This document shows, in pieces, positions 36,278 to 48,858 of a stretch of DNA of 64,000 bases. The first letter of the stretch is position 1; every line of letters starts with the position of its first letter. The notes below the pieces were generated by a model. It was not told the DNA's origin, made no database searches, and saw only the letters and a list, made by a program, of their open reading frames with translations. The stretch spans positions 52,405,298 to 52,469,297 of the forward strand of contig CM055099.1 in NCBI GenBank assembly GCA_029204225.1, given 5' to 3'. The DNA is from Diphasiastrum complanatum (Eukaryota > Streptophyta > Lycopodiopsida > Lycopodiales > Lycopodiaceae). Position numbers and translations under genes: made by a program.

Positions 36278-38932
36278 CTAGAAAGATGATTTCACTAGAC
36301 CCAAATTGTAAAGAAAGCGTTCAGAGTGAGCTACTATATTAGTAAATGAGAACAACGATTTACTCGTATCCTGAGCCCTTGAAATTGCCTTTTCAGAGAC
36401 CTCCTTTACCTGTAAAATTGTTAGCCCAATTTCTCTACGTACTGCTTCTACGATTTTCATGTCAACAGGATTTCCTGAAGCATCGGTCACATAGAAGACG
36501 TTGACTGCCTTTTCACCACTAGTTGAAACATCTGCTCTGGCTACTGACAACCCGTTCTCTCGAAATATGCGGGTCACATCAGATAAGAGCCCAACTCGGT
36601 CATTAGTGGATAGTTCTAATCTTAAACCCTGTGTACCCAAATGCAGAGGGAGTTAGTACATGCAAGAAACATCCTTGACAAAAAAAAGAAGCTTACACAT
36701 GTAAATGGCATAAAAGCTCAACATGAGTCTAAAAAAGAAAAAAGAACACCTCGGAAATGCGTCTTTCAATTGCAGCTTCCAAGCACTGGATGACTCTATT
36801 CTTTTCTGATTCAGAAGTGAGTGTGCATCCATCCATGTGCCGTATGTAATATTCCTGCTTAAAAAAAAGGTCTCAGTAGTATATGGGCAAAGTACTCGTC
36901 TCTAAAACTAAATCCCAACGGCTTGTGGCCTCTGAAGGACCCCACAATTGCAAGGGCGGCAAGAATAGAGATTGGAACAGAAAGCAAGTCATAGCATCAC
37001 TCTTAAGATAAATCGACTACTTAACGCAACAAAAAGCGAAATGGAAGGCTTCTTGAAATACCTGATAAGCATAGGTATGATCCGTGTTAATTGAAGCATG
37101 AAAAACAACATACTGCATATCTGTCAATGTGCAGACTGTATCAAACAGCAACTTCGGTCGATCCCTACATCGCAGCGACACCACAGAATAACCCTTTTCT
37201 TCACAATTATGAACAGTGACACTTGGATGATGCCCCTTCTCATATATGCACCTTTCCTTGAATCTGCCAAGGCTTTCATAATCTCGATCTGCAAACATCA
37301 TTTGATGCAGCCGCCTCTCGGTGTGTGTGAGCCCCAGCGAGAAATCTGTTTTTCCAGAATTGCCATCGCTGTCGTTCCTCAAAACTTGAGATAGTTGTTC
37401 CTTGATTCTTGTAAGCTTGCTCACTTCTTCAACAGGTCCGCCCGTCTTTTCATCAGTAACATATACGACGCAAGCCACCCTCATGTTGTGCGTCCAAACC
37501 TCAGCAGCCACAACATTGCACATCAAATCCTTGAGCACTCCTGATACCTCCGACAGCAACCCTGGCCGATCTCTGCCAGTCAGCTCAATAGCTGTATACT
37601 CTGCAATCGACTGCAAACGGATTGTCCGACCAAGGCATGTTCTGACTTCTGTTCTTAAACTGTCCTGCTTTGCTCCGAGTGACTGCTCAACAGGAAACAG
37701 TGGTCAGTACTCAGAGGATGTTCTGATTGCAGAGGGAGGGATTCGGGAGTTAAAGATCCCTATAACAGTGGAAAGAAATAAAATTGAGAAATCATCATGA
37801 TTAAATACCTGTTGGATGTAGTCAATGATGCCTTCGTCTGTCAATTTCTGTCCTAGCTGATCAGTCACATGAAACACTGCATGCATGGTGCAAGCATATA
37901 TAACAAGTTCAGAAAACGTTGCATCACAACACACTTGTCTGTCGTCAATTAAGTGGCCTCCTTTCCTCTCCTTAAGTGGACGCCACTCAGCTGCACAATG
38001 AGGATATGATACAGGAGCAAACAAGAAAAACGATTTCAATTAAAACGAAACAGAGTCTTTTCGTGCTTTTACCATCCATGAACCATCCTCCATCAGAAGA
38101 AATATAAGCCTTGGAAATGACCAGATCCATGTCCGAAAGAACTTGGACTACTTCAAGCAAGATACCATGTCTATTTGCACTATCGACCTGTTACACAGCA
38201 GCAATCACCCACCCACAAATATCAAGGAAATTCGTACATGGCCATATCTGTCATTGCCATTGCTAACCAAACGAAAACACAGCAATACAGTTTCTAAATG
38301 AATACCTTGACGAGCGTTGCATCCCCACAAGTCGTGTTATCAATTACTACGCTGCATAAATGTGCAATGAACAGATCAGTCAGTCTCGCAAAGCCTAGCT
38401 AGGGTCACAAAACCTTTCAGAGATGTCAGAAGATAGAAAGCATAATGGATTGTTTCCTCTTTGATGCTACAATATGTCAACAAATAGTAAGCATAATAAT
38501 GGTTTGCGCTTTGATGCTGCGATATGTCAAAAGATAGCAAGCATGATGTTCTTCCCCTTTGATATGTAGTTCGTGAAAAGATGGTAAGTAGAACAGCTTT
38601 TTCCTTTGATGCTATTAAATGCCAAAAGATAGTAAGCATAATATGTTTTCCTTTGCTTTGATGTCATAATATGTCAAAAGAGAGTAGCGTAATGGTTTGC
38701 CCTTCAAATCTATAATACGCCAAAACGTAGTAAACATGATTATGAATTCCTTTTTGATGTTATAATCTGTCAAAGATGGTAAGCAAGATGGTTTTTCTGT
38801 TTGATTTAAGAATGAAGAGTTCTTATGGTGGCCTTACCTTGGAGGATTCAACCTCGCAAGAAGGGTATCGTATTCTGGATCGAAATAAGGACATCCACGA
38901 CCTGAACTCGTCCCACGTATCATGGAGTTCAT
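36278..38932 (-). CDS. ACR3-like: ACT-domain repeat protein, ACR3-like, 7 exons, complete
   Basis: Plant ACR proteins contain four ACT domains and no catalytic domain; they resemble the C-terminal sensor of bacterial GlnD and are thought to sense amino acids. Exons in coding order: 38838-38932, 38306-38351, 38073-38187, 37809-37876, 37062-37682, 36750-36854, 36278-36628. All have GT-AG borders and join in phase to 1401 nt, 466 aa plus TAG. ACT domains lie at about residues 37-106, 137-205, 273-345 and 352-420, with DRPGLL-type signatures at 146 ([10 protein letters not shown]), 281 ([10 protein letters not shown]) and the start of the fourth ([10 protein letters not shown]). The N-terminus (PYFDPEY...LNPPSVVIDN) and [16 protein letters not shown] fit the ACR3 branch. 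The first ATG is used; a second lies three codons later. Domain content is secure; the ACR3 assignment rests on remembered relatives. Confidence 0.95.
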
Positions 38933-39568
38933 AGCTAGTCCAGCACTATAATGCCCGCTGTGTTTATCAACACAAAAAACTCTCTGGATTCCTCAAAAAC
39001 AAGCAAATCAATCCTCCGAAATTCTAGTTTGTTCTATGCCGGCAATATCAATCTAATAAAAGGCAACACCATCACCAGCAACCCCACTATGTAAGCCATC
39101 ATTCATTGTCATGCATTATTATTCACAATGTACGCTGTTTGCTACTTTTCCGCCAATTTGCGATCCCTGCTTCTGACGTCGGTTTCAACCTCAACTTTCC
39201 TGCCGCTGCGGCCTGCCGCTTTTAGGCTGAAACAGTACAGGACGGAATAAAACACCTACGTTGTATGCCAAATTGCCAATAAAAAGCTTGTAGCTACATA
39301 GCAAAGCTATACCTGCGCTCCCATTGATTTGCAAGATATAATATAAAAGCGCATGTGGTGTGGTGCCCCCTGTATCGAAGGAATATCTGGACGGGATCTT
39401 CCTTCTTCTGTATATGGGGATGTATGTGCATTTTAGCGCATGTGCTCTGATGCTGCTGGATCTGTAGCTCTGCAGATCTGCCATTCCTCGCAGGACAACC
39501 AATTGTACAGCACTCATCCCACTGTCGTCCCCACTTTCCCTGTTACCTCGCTGAGCGCTCGCTAGTCG

Positions 39569-39569
39569 C

Positions 39570-39619
<50 letters not shown>

Positions 39620-39621
39620 TC
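39569..39621 (-). repeat. CT-rich tract upstream of the ACR gene (GA-rich in the sense direction)
   Basis: Imperfect (CT)n with GTCTCT interruptions, about 640 bp upstream of the ACR start codon. Read with the gene it is GA/GACA-rich, like the leader of NBP35. It may mark the promoter or 5' UTR. Confidence 0.7.
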
Positions 39622-42600
39622 GCCGTGTTTTTGTTTGGATGCATGCTCATGCAATTGCGATCGAGATCGTTGATTGGACCGATCATTTTTGATTGCATGC
39701 ATTTATGCCACCCAAACAATAAATATGAAGGATTGGCATTTAGAGTCCTCGGAATTGGTGCTCCAAAAACATGGTGCCAGGTCCCCAGGGGCCAGGACCC
39801 CAGGACCCAGGTGGTGCACTCAAACTTGTTGGGGATTGGAAGCTATGTCCTATTTTCAATACACTCTAATTTCTCTCTTGATTTACTTTCTCCCTCTTAA
39901 GTCCATGATTAGTTAGGGAAAGGCTTTAAGCCGAGCGCAGTAGCCTGAGACGAAAGGCCCTTCCGACGCAGTGTTTTTTGGGGTTCTCCTCCAAAAACCT
40001 GTATTTCAGGAACTATTCCGGTTTTTCAAGGATGACCCTCAATACGTGCCGGGTTTACATTATTTTATGACCTAAAAAAATGCAAGTTTTTGAGCATGCC
40101 AATTTTTTTGACAAAAGTTGCCGGTTCCATTCTTGGACTTTGCCGGCTTTCCCAAACACTGCTTCCGACGGCTCGAGGAATTGGACCTTCCCTGACGCGA
40201 AAAGAGAAATTTCACCCAGCGTAGTGGCCTGAGACGAAAGGCCCTTCGGACGGTGGAATGCTGGAGGAATCAGACCTTCCCTGACACGAAAAAAAAAATT
40301 CTCACTTTTTCTTTGTCGTGGGATTTCTTTTACACTCGCCTTTCATATCACTTTTTGTTTTGTCGTGAATTTCTTTATACACTCACCTTCCCAGTGGAAG
40401 GTGTGTGTTTTTTTTACATGCACAAGTTGACACCTCAAAAGGCAACAAAGATGCAAGATTATGCCGTGGGAGATGATTAAGTTTCCTTTGAAAAAAACTT
40501 GTAAAAACTAGTCTTATGAATTCCCCATTGACCTTTTCATCAGGAATCTTTGCCGTAAAAGATGGTTTGGTGAGCTTGGCATCCAAAGTTTGTTGGTCCC
40601 AAGTTCAAGCTCCCATTGGAAACCAAGAATCATAAAATATGGTGAGGTTGTAAAAGGCTGAGCCGATTTTATGATATGATTCCCCATGAAAAAGTCGGTG
40701 GGGAATCTCATTCCCTTGTAAGCAATGATCTATGTTACCCAATGTGACAACATGGTCAAATTTTATGAAAGATTTTACGAAAGTCAAAGCACCTTGACAT
40801 CTTTGTGAAATATTTATGGCATGGCTTAGCTCTTTTTATAGACTCTATGGTTTTTGCATAATTTAAGCCTCTTCAAGTACATACACTATATCAATGATAG
40901 GGAATCCTTTCCTTGGTGAGATAGATATATCCCATATGTAAAAACTTATTGACTTGATTTATTTGTTGGTTATGAGTATTTGCAAAATCTTGATACTTGG
41001 TAGTTCTTTACGAGTTATCTATCAAGCATAAGGCCGATTATTACTACACTATTTGCCAACCTCACCCCACATATGAGATATAAAAATCGAATGGTTCTCA
41101 AAAAAAAAATTCTTTTGGGTTTGGGCATTAATACATGATTTAATGAATACCTATTATAGTAGTACTTGCATTGTTCTCACCCAGCATTAACTACAACCAA
41201 TTGTACATATGTTGTACTCATCCAAGGGCCAACATTAACTACAACCTATTGTACACACATAGTAACATTAACCACACCTACTTGTCAAGTGTATATTTGT
41301 ACATAGAAGTGCTATTAATGCGTACAAGGTATTTGTATTGATGTATTAGTCTACAAAAAAAAATCTACTACTATATATACCTTTCCTCAAACAATGAGAC
41401 AAATAACATGTTGCTAGGAGCTCTCAAGGAATATTAACATTGTCTTCTATACAAAGTTGAACTAGTCAAATATATTATATGCATTCTTCAATCACTAACT
41501 TAAAAGCCCAATAGCACTTAGCTCAATGTTCCCAAGGTCAAGATTTGACTTGCACTCCATCACAAGAACAAGGACCAACAAGAGAAAAAAACATTTTATA
41601 CTTAGAGTTGTAGAAGGTACAAAACAAAAATCATAGAAAGGACTATAACAATGGGTAATGTGCGGCAACTCCAATTAATGTCTTAAGAGATATTATCCAT
41701 AAGAGAATGAAAAAAAAAACTGTTTACAACTTAAAAGAATTCAAAAATCTAAAACAACCAAGTTTTATGCTCAAACTCTCATAGTATAGGTACCTTAGCT
41801 TCTGACAAGTCATTAGCTTACTCCTATCATGACATAGCAAAAAACAAGGTGATCTTTGGCATCCAGACAAGTTGTGCTTCAAAGTCAAAGGATAATTCAT
41901 ATGTTTGAAGATGATAAAAACAAGATATCACAACTCAAATTGGTTAAAAAAAAACTAGCTAATTCATCTCGCAACATGTCATCTTTGAGCATATGATCAC
42001 GATAGCATATCGCATTGCAGCAAGCCTAATAAGTTGATCTTTTAATCACAAAATGTGGATAGGTTTCCTCATTGGCCTTAACAAGGGGACCCCCACCTAG
42101 AAATAGAATAAGACCTTCAGCAACAATCATAGGGAGCAACTAATAAGTTTGAGTAGAAAAGCCTTAAAGTTTAGTGCATTTTATTAGAGGACCTAGCTAC
42201 AAAATAGTTATTGCCCCCATTTGAGACAATAGTATAAGATAGCTTTATCACTATCAATGGAGTGCAAAAGAGGTTATGATGTTAGAGGGATGCGGGAAAG
42301 GGCTCCAACAATAAAGGTGATCAGTATCAAGGTAAAGAGCGATAACTTACTAGCAATATCAAAAACTCACAAGAAGATCTATGTTTTGGAAGAAGAAAAT
42401 GATGTTTGACCAAAGAGGGAAGGAGAATTAGTGGAGATACACTTGTCCTTTTATAACTAGGCCTCTAGTTATAATCTAGTATGAGTAATTATGAGGGGCT
42501 TCTAGTTCAAGTCAATCAGATGAAAGCACTAGACTCTTTTAGAGGAGGGAAATTTCTTTGATGGTCCCCAAGATAAAAGCTCAAGGAAGGAGTTGTAGGA

Positions 42601-43040
42601 GTTTCCCCAAATTTCTCTAGGGTAAAATGGGCCTTTGAGGGAGAACTTGGACACCAAACAACATAAGATTGCTCAAGGAGGGGTGGGGTTTGAATAGGTC
42701 AATCAATGAGGTCAACTTAAAGGTCATGGAGACACTAACTCTTCCAAGTCTTATCTACAAATTTGAGGTAGGCGAATTTTCTAGAGAGGAGAGAGTAAAT
42801 AAGAGGATCATGGATGCCCAATCCACTAACTTTTAAAATAGGAGTGGATATAGTCCAAGAAAAACAAAATTTCTTATTTCAAAGGAATGCATGCAACTTG
42901 CTAGTCACAAAGATCATAGATGAAGTAAACTAGCACAAGCTCGTGGGTTTGAAAAAGTATTTCCTTACCCACTATTGTCTCGGAATTCAGATATTTTGAA
43001 TTCAATCCAGCAGACAGATTTTCATCAGTTAGCAGAGATA
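39622..43040. other. Intergenic region with hairpin-bearing repeat, otherwise unassigned
   Basis: Between 39930 and 40460 a phrase CCTGAGACGAAAGGCCCTTC occurs twice (about 39947 and 40229) before a hairpin. From about 40480 to 43040 no coding remnant or repeat was recognised. Confidence 0.45.
40371..40425. repeat. Hairpin repeat, copy 1
   Basis: ACACTCACCTTCC, CAGT, GGAAGGTGTGTGT: 12 of 13 positions pair, followed by a T-run. A half copy, ACACTCGCCTTTC, precedes it at 40331. A related hairpin lies at 55754-55789. Confidence 0.65.
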
Positions 43041-43706
43041 TCTAACTAATGTGCTGGAGAAATATGGAATAGTCGATTGCAAATTGAGCCAATTCCCACA
43101 CGACCCTGGTCTGAAGCTATCAAGGGAGCAATGCCCAAAATCTGAGTCAGAGAAGGAGGAAATGAAGCAGTATCCATTTTACTCCATCATCGAGTCACTC
43201 ATGTATGCTATGCTCTGCACTCGACCCGCTACCTTGCTTAGTCAATCAGCTCTCTCAGCCAATTTCTATCAAATCTGGGTCCATTGGAAGGCTCTCATGA
43301 AGGTCATGAAGTACATTCAAGCTAGAAAACATCTCAGCATTTGTTATAGAGGTAGCCAATCTGCCAATATTTTGAAAGGCTACACAGATGCAGACTCTGT
43401 AGGAGATATCGATACTAGAAAATCGACATCTGAATATGTATTTTTGTTCAATCAAGGCCCAATTTTATGGCACAGCCGAAAACAGGCCTCAGTGGCGATT
43501 TCATTCTCGAAGCAAACATATCAAAATCGTGTATCACTATCTTAGAGAAAAAGTGCAAAGCAATGAAACTTCTTTGGTTTACTGCAGGACAATATTACAG
43601 GTAGTAGATTACTTCACCAAGGCACTATCAAAGGAGAACCATCTCAGATTTAACAAATTGCTATATCTAAAATTCGAAGTTTTTCAAGATCCACATTAAG
43701 AGAGAG
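43025..43706 (+). mobile_element. Copia RT/RNase H remnant with polypurine tract
   Basis: Frame 43051-43545 covers the RT end (MLEKYGIVDCKLSQFPHDPG, ESLMYAMLCTRPA) and RNase H (GYTDADSVGDIDTRKSTSEY, WHSRKQASVAIS). A frameshift leads to HSRSKHIKIVYHYLREKV and DYFTKALS in 43506-43699. The polypurine tract TTAAGAGAGAG then directly precedes TGTTGGAATTC, the start of the 3' LTR. Upstream gag, protease, integrase and most of RT are absent. Confidence 0.85.
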
Positions 43707-44360
43707 TGTTGGAATTCATGCTCACGCCCAATTCCATTAGGTAATGAGCATTATAGAAAACCCTGTTTATACCTTACTTTGAAAAACACAAAAAAAGAAG
43801 GAATGCTCAAAAAAAATTTATAACAAAAACTCGATTTGCATATTCTAGAATTTTTCAATACTGTATCGACTCAAAAAATCTGAGATTTTTTTATACCCAA
43901 AAGACAAAATTTTTTGATATTGTATCAACTCAAAAAATCTGAGATTTTTTGATATCCAAAAGTTAGAATTTTCCCATACTGTATCGATTCGAAAAATCCG
44001 TAATTTTTTTGAGACCCAAAAATCAGAATTTTTCAATACGGAATCGACTCAAAAAGTCCGTAATTTTTCGAGTCATTGTAATTTTTGAGTGTGTGTATAT
44101 TTTTTGAGTCTTTGTATATTCTCAAGTCTTTGTAAAATTTGATACTATCATAACTCCGACCCGCGTCGCGATGTTGACAGTCCACCTACTTATGTACATA
44201 CATTCACTATAAAATGATGACTACCTAATGTAGGATGGATGTAGTTAATTAAGTAGATTAATGTCAGTTTTCAATGTACTGATCATTTGACTTCCAATCA
44301 TCAAGGAAGTTCTGCATTGGAGTCAACGCACTGATCAAGTTAGCATCTTACAGTTATGTT
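43707..44360 (+). repeat. Probable Copia 3' LTR (right end unclear)
   Basis: Begins TGTTGGAATTCATG right after the polypurine tract. The right border is not defined because the matching 5' LTR is not in the window. It contains the 60 bp tandem repeat. Confidence 0.5.
43846..44080 (+). repeat. Tandem repeat, four copies of about 60 bp
   Basis: Copies begin near 43861, 43921, 43980 and 44040 with (C/T)TGTATCGACTCAAAAAATC-like sequence and end with AGAATTTTTCAATAC-like sequence. The last copy is partial. Confidence 0.85.
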
Positions 44361-44605
44361 GTAAAGAGTCAAGTTCAATTTTTTGAGTTTTGAAGTTATC
44401 ATCAACGAACTCAGCTGAAGTCGTTTTGTGCCTACTAATTTGCGCAACTTCAAGCTCTTGTACTCACGTTTTTGATAATTATCAGAGTGCAAGTCTTTGT
44501 CTACATTGTTGTTCTATTGCGCATTGTAGCTCTTGGATTCATCTTGAATGCATTGCTGGTAACTGCTGCACTTCTGATCCATTGACCACCTGCTCCACTT
44601 CCGTT

Positions 44606-44950
44606 GCTCACCATCGTTTCCACCAAAATCCGACACAAGCTACAAAGGAAGTAGTGTGGTTGAGATATTTACTTTCGGATGTTTGTCTAAAACAATATGC
44701 TCCAATAGTCCTATTTTTTGATAATCAAAGTGCTATTGCTTTATCACTCAATCCCATGTTTCATTCCAGGAGTAAGCACATTGAAATCAAGTATTACTAT
44801 GTTTGAAGCAAAGTTCTCAACAAAGAGGTAAACTTGCAGTACTGTTGAACGTAAGATATGACACTTGATATTTTTTCTAAAGCACTAGGCTTGAATGCAC
44901 ACAGTAAGTTTTGTGCAAAACTAAGTTTGAAGGTCAAGGCATTCATGTAA
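44606..44950 (+). pseudogene. Second Copia RNase H fragment
   Basis: The translation has EVVWLRYLLSDV, PIVLFFDNQSAIALSLNP and FHSRSKHIEIKYYYV, then after a stop REKVLNKEVNLQY and DIFSKALG. It differs in sequence from the copy at 43 kb. The frame starts at 44390, but residues before about 44606 are not Copia-like. Confidence 0.8.
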
Positions 44951-47900
44951 GCATGAGTCCTAGATTATTCTCCTATAATCCTATAGTTAATCTACATCCA
45001 TTCATTTATCCAGCTCTACAATTTTACTCATTCTTTTAGACAGTCTGCAAAAATACATGAGAAACGAACAACATGTGGCTTCGACACTAGATCGTCGAAG
45101 GCTAACTGGATTGATTTTTCAATTTGTTATGAAGATAACTAATTTTCCTAATTAGATAAGTGACAACACATTGTGGCTAAGTGCCAATTGAGACCTACAA
45201 TCTAATTAGCTATCCTAATTGGATGAGCCTAAATGGCATGGCATAAATAGCTGATCATTTACTTGTGATTATGATGATTCTATTTTGAATATTGCTAGTA
45301 GTGCTAACTGCTTATTAGTGGAAGTGTTTAGACAGAGATATCAGTTACTCATAAATAGTTTAGAGTACGTGGCTGCATCTGCTATTGTTTTGTATTCAAA
45401 TCATCTGATTTTTACATGCTACTTATTGAATCAATTATAAATTTTTATTGCATTCAATATTATGTCAAAATGTATGCATGCTTCTTTGTAGTTATCTGTA
45501 TTTGATAAATCTCTTATTGTTTAGTCTGAATTCTTGAACAATCGAATCAAACTATCGAGTTGAGTTGAACTGTTGAATGCTTCAATACTGCAATATTGAA
45601 ACATCACTTGCACTTTGTAATGTTTGTCTACCAAATATAATGATTTCAAAGTTAGTCACTAGAAGATTCAAATGTGACTGTTGTTGCGAAAGCTTTGTTT
45701 GAATTTGATAGTGTAATCATATATTAGAAGAAGGATCTTTGAGCAAAGCTCGATAGTGCATCTATTGAATTCCTTATTCCAACAACTTGTGATGGATAAA
45801 TTAAGGGTAATATGTGTGTTTTCCATAAAAGAAGAGTGTTATTGTTTATAGAGATGTTATCCTTGGCAAGGGTGTTGATTGTTGATCAGGTGAATGTTAA
45901 TGAGGTTGAATCGTTAACATATCCAGCACCAAATATAACGAGTTCACGTATGGAGACCAAAGAGATGTTTTTCACTAATCTTTAGGTGGTGACTTCTACT
46001 TTTTTATTATTATAGGTGTTTGGTGGATCTTGGAGTGAACCAAGAAGAGGAATATTTTTTCATGGATCTTGATGGTGACCAACAATTGAAGGACCTGACC
46101 AAAAAAGTTTTGGAGGGGCTCAATATAGCATTCAAGAGGTGGTATGCAATGAAATTGGGTGGTCTATCCACTCTCGGGATCACATATACTCTCATGTTCA
46201 TGAGGAATGGACATTGTCTCTATTTTATGCATGATGGTGATTATGACATATCTTCATTGGTTTGTGAGCTTGAGGGGGAACACATTACCTTACATTTTCA
46301 TGATATTTTAAGGACAAGATATAGAAATATCAATATGCTACTTTTTCTTTTAATTATATGTAAGACCTATCCTTGAAAGGTGTAGCATAGTTATTTTGAT
46401 CTATCTATGGAGGCCAGTTGCAAGATTTATATAGAAGATCATAAATCATCTTTTAAGGACACTTTATTCATAAAAAAGAAACATTTTGGAAGCCTCATTT
46501 GGTTTATCTTTACTAAGCCTAACCATTGTGTTTATGAGCTTAGTCATGCTATTCAAAACCCTAGTGAGGTTTTTTGGTGTTTGTCAAGGATGATCTTGTG
46601 GCACTCCTTTGGCACTAGTAATTTTTGCTTTGACCATGAAACATCACCAATAATCAGTAGAATATTTTCATATCCAAAATGACCTTAATACTTATAAATC
46701 AAAATAGGAAGGTACAATTTTTTTTTTCATTTACCAAGTTCAAGTTCAAGTGCATGATGGATCTGATTTTTCATCATTATATAAATTTGAATAGACTCAC
46801 GAGGGTAGTGAAAACTTGGTTGTACTCTCATCTTCATCCTTTCTAGTTCATGATTGATAGAGATTATTCTATCTTATGGTTGTTTCATGGTGATGACATT
46901 GTTCACTCTACATTGTGAAATGGAGTTTCATAGGATCTTGTTTGGTCTTAATCAAATATTTGGGATGAAAAACTATTTTTTTCTTCATGAAATTTAAAGA
47001 TAACAATATGGAAAAATCAGAATATTATCTTTGCTTTTGGTGTTCAAATCATGCAGATTCTAGTGTGAGGCATTGGTGCTTGGAAAGTGGCAAAATTTGG
47101 CAGGTATATTTTTTGGCATGGCACTTGGAGGTTCATCGATGGATCTAATGTATGTTCTAGGCTTAAATCATAAGAGGAGAGCACAAAGATGATGGTTTTA
47201 TCACCTGATTACCCTTGGATTTGTGTTGAGTAAGATTGATCAATATTGTTGCTACTTCATTTTTATGAGCTCATTATGTGATGTACTCACTTGGAGTGAG
47301 GTAAAAAGGGAAAAATGCAAGTATGGACTTTGTCAATTGCTATTTTTTGGAGGTTCTCATCACTTCTTGATGATACAAGATTGGAGAAACCATGTATTCC
47401 GAATGCTTAGAGATGTAACGTAAAATACTAGCATGTTGCATTTTTGAATGGATTGTTTTGAAGGTCATTAGAAGACATGGAAGGCTTGGGATGTTTCCAA
47501 GGAGGAGCTACATCAATGGTGTGTTCATGGCACTTGGAAGTGAATCTTCTTCAAAGAAGTCTTATCTTGATTATGGATGGCAACTTTTTGGCCAACTTGA
47601 ATTTGAGAGAGATAAAAATGTAGTCTAAATTTGGCAAATATCAAATTGAGGCCTAAATATGAAAATTTCAAATAGGTTGAGCAAGGGTAAAAGTAGAGGC
47701 CACGTGTGAAAATCATGTAGAGGGGGCCAAGTTGGTCTAAATGACATATTGTTTTATGTCTGTCGATGTAGTCATTGCCAATATAGTTAATCTATGCCAA
47801 TGATTTGATGGATAGTGGAGATCTAGGGCATATTCCTACTTATATACCCTTTCAAATTAGGCCTACTATAGTTATAAACAGCTGAACACTTTTCTCTTTT

Positions 47901-48600
47901 AGTGATTGTTGTACATACCTCATTTTGATGACAATATTGGAGGAGGAAAATTAGTGTCTACACTATCTACTATTTCCTTTCCCTTAGCTTACATTATGAC
48001 TGAAGGTTGTGACCTAATTTTTGTGCATAAATCAAAGTGTGTATTTTTGTGATGTTTTTAATTATTTTGTGCTCAAATATATTCTCTATATGTGGATATT
48101 TGTGGATGGCAAACTATCACATTTTATAAATGCATCGTGTCCTTGGAATCAAATTTTAAAATCTCTCTAGAAATGATGAGTATCATGTGTAGCATCTTAG
48201 GAACAAATATAGCCACTAAACTAGATTGTCATTTGCCCACTACATTTCCAAACTCTATGTAGTGGTTATCACAAAACTTTTTATTAAAACCAAATTAGTT
48301 ATTTATCAGGTAGAATGCCCCATAAGCTAGGCAACAACATAGAACAACATAAAATAGCAAGTGATCTTTTGCTTTGAATTCATGTTTTTTGCATGGACAT
48401 AAATTGCACTAAGCTTAATATCCAAATAATGATCAATGAAGAGAGGCAATACATCAGAAAATTATAAGTCTCGATATTCAAGTTCAAAATGCATTCACTA
48501 AATATGCTTAAGGTACAATTACCTAGCCATCAAGTGCATGTAAGTTCAAACTCCATGATATGCATAGACTCTTCATATTACAATTGTAGTTGTGCAAGTG
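44951..48600. other. Unassigned region with two adjacent unknown frames
   Basis: Frames 46020-46376 (118 aa) and 46407-46682 (91 aa), plus strand, are close together and may belong to one decayed unit; I recognise no domain. Other frames are shorter. No LTR or TIR recognised. Confidence 0.4.
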
Positions 48601-48604
48601 TGTA

Positions 48605-48858
<254 letters not shown>

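Noticed and set aside
37098-37800. Plus-strand frames of 98 and 132 codons
   Set aside because: Antisense shadows of ACR exon 5.
33815-44080. Repeat arrays as CRISPR
   Set aside because: Units are adjacent without unique spacers and the sequence is a plant nuclear genome.
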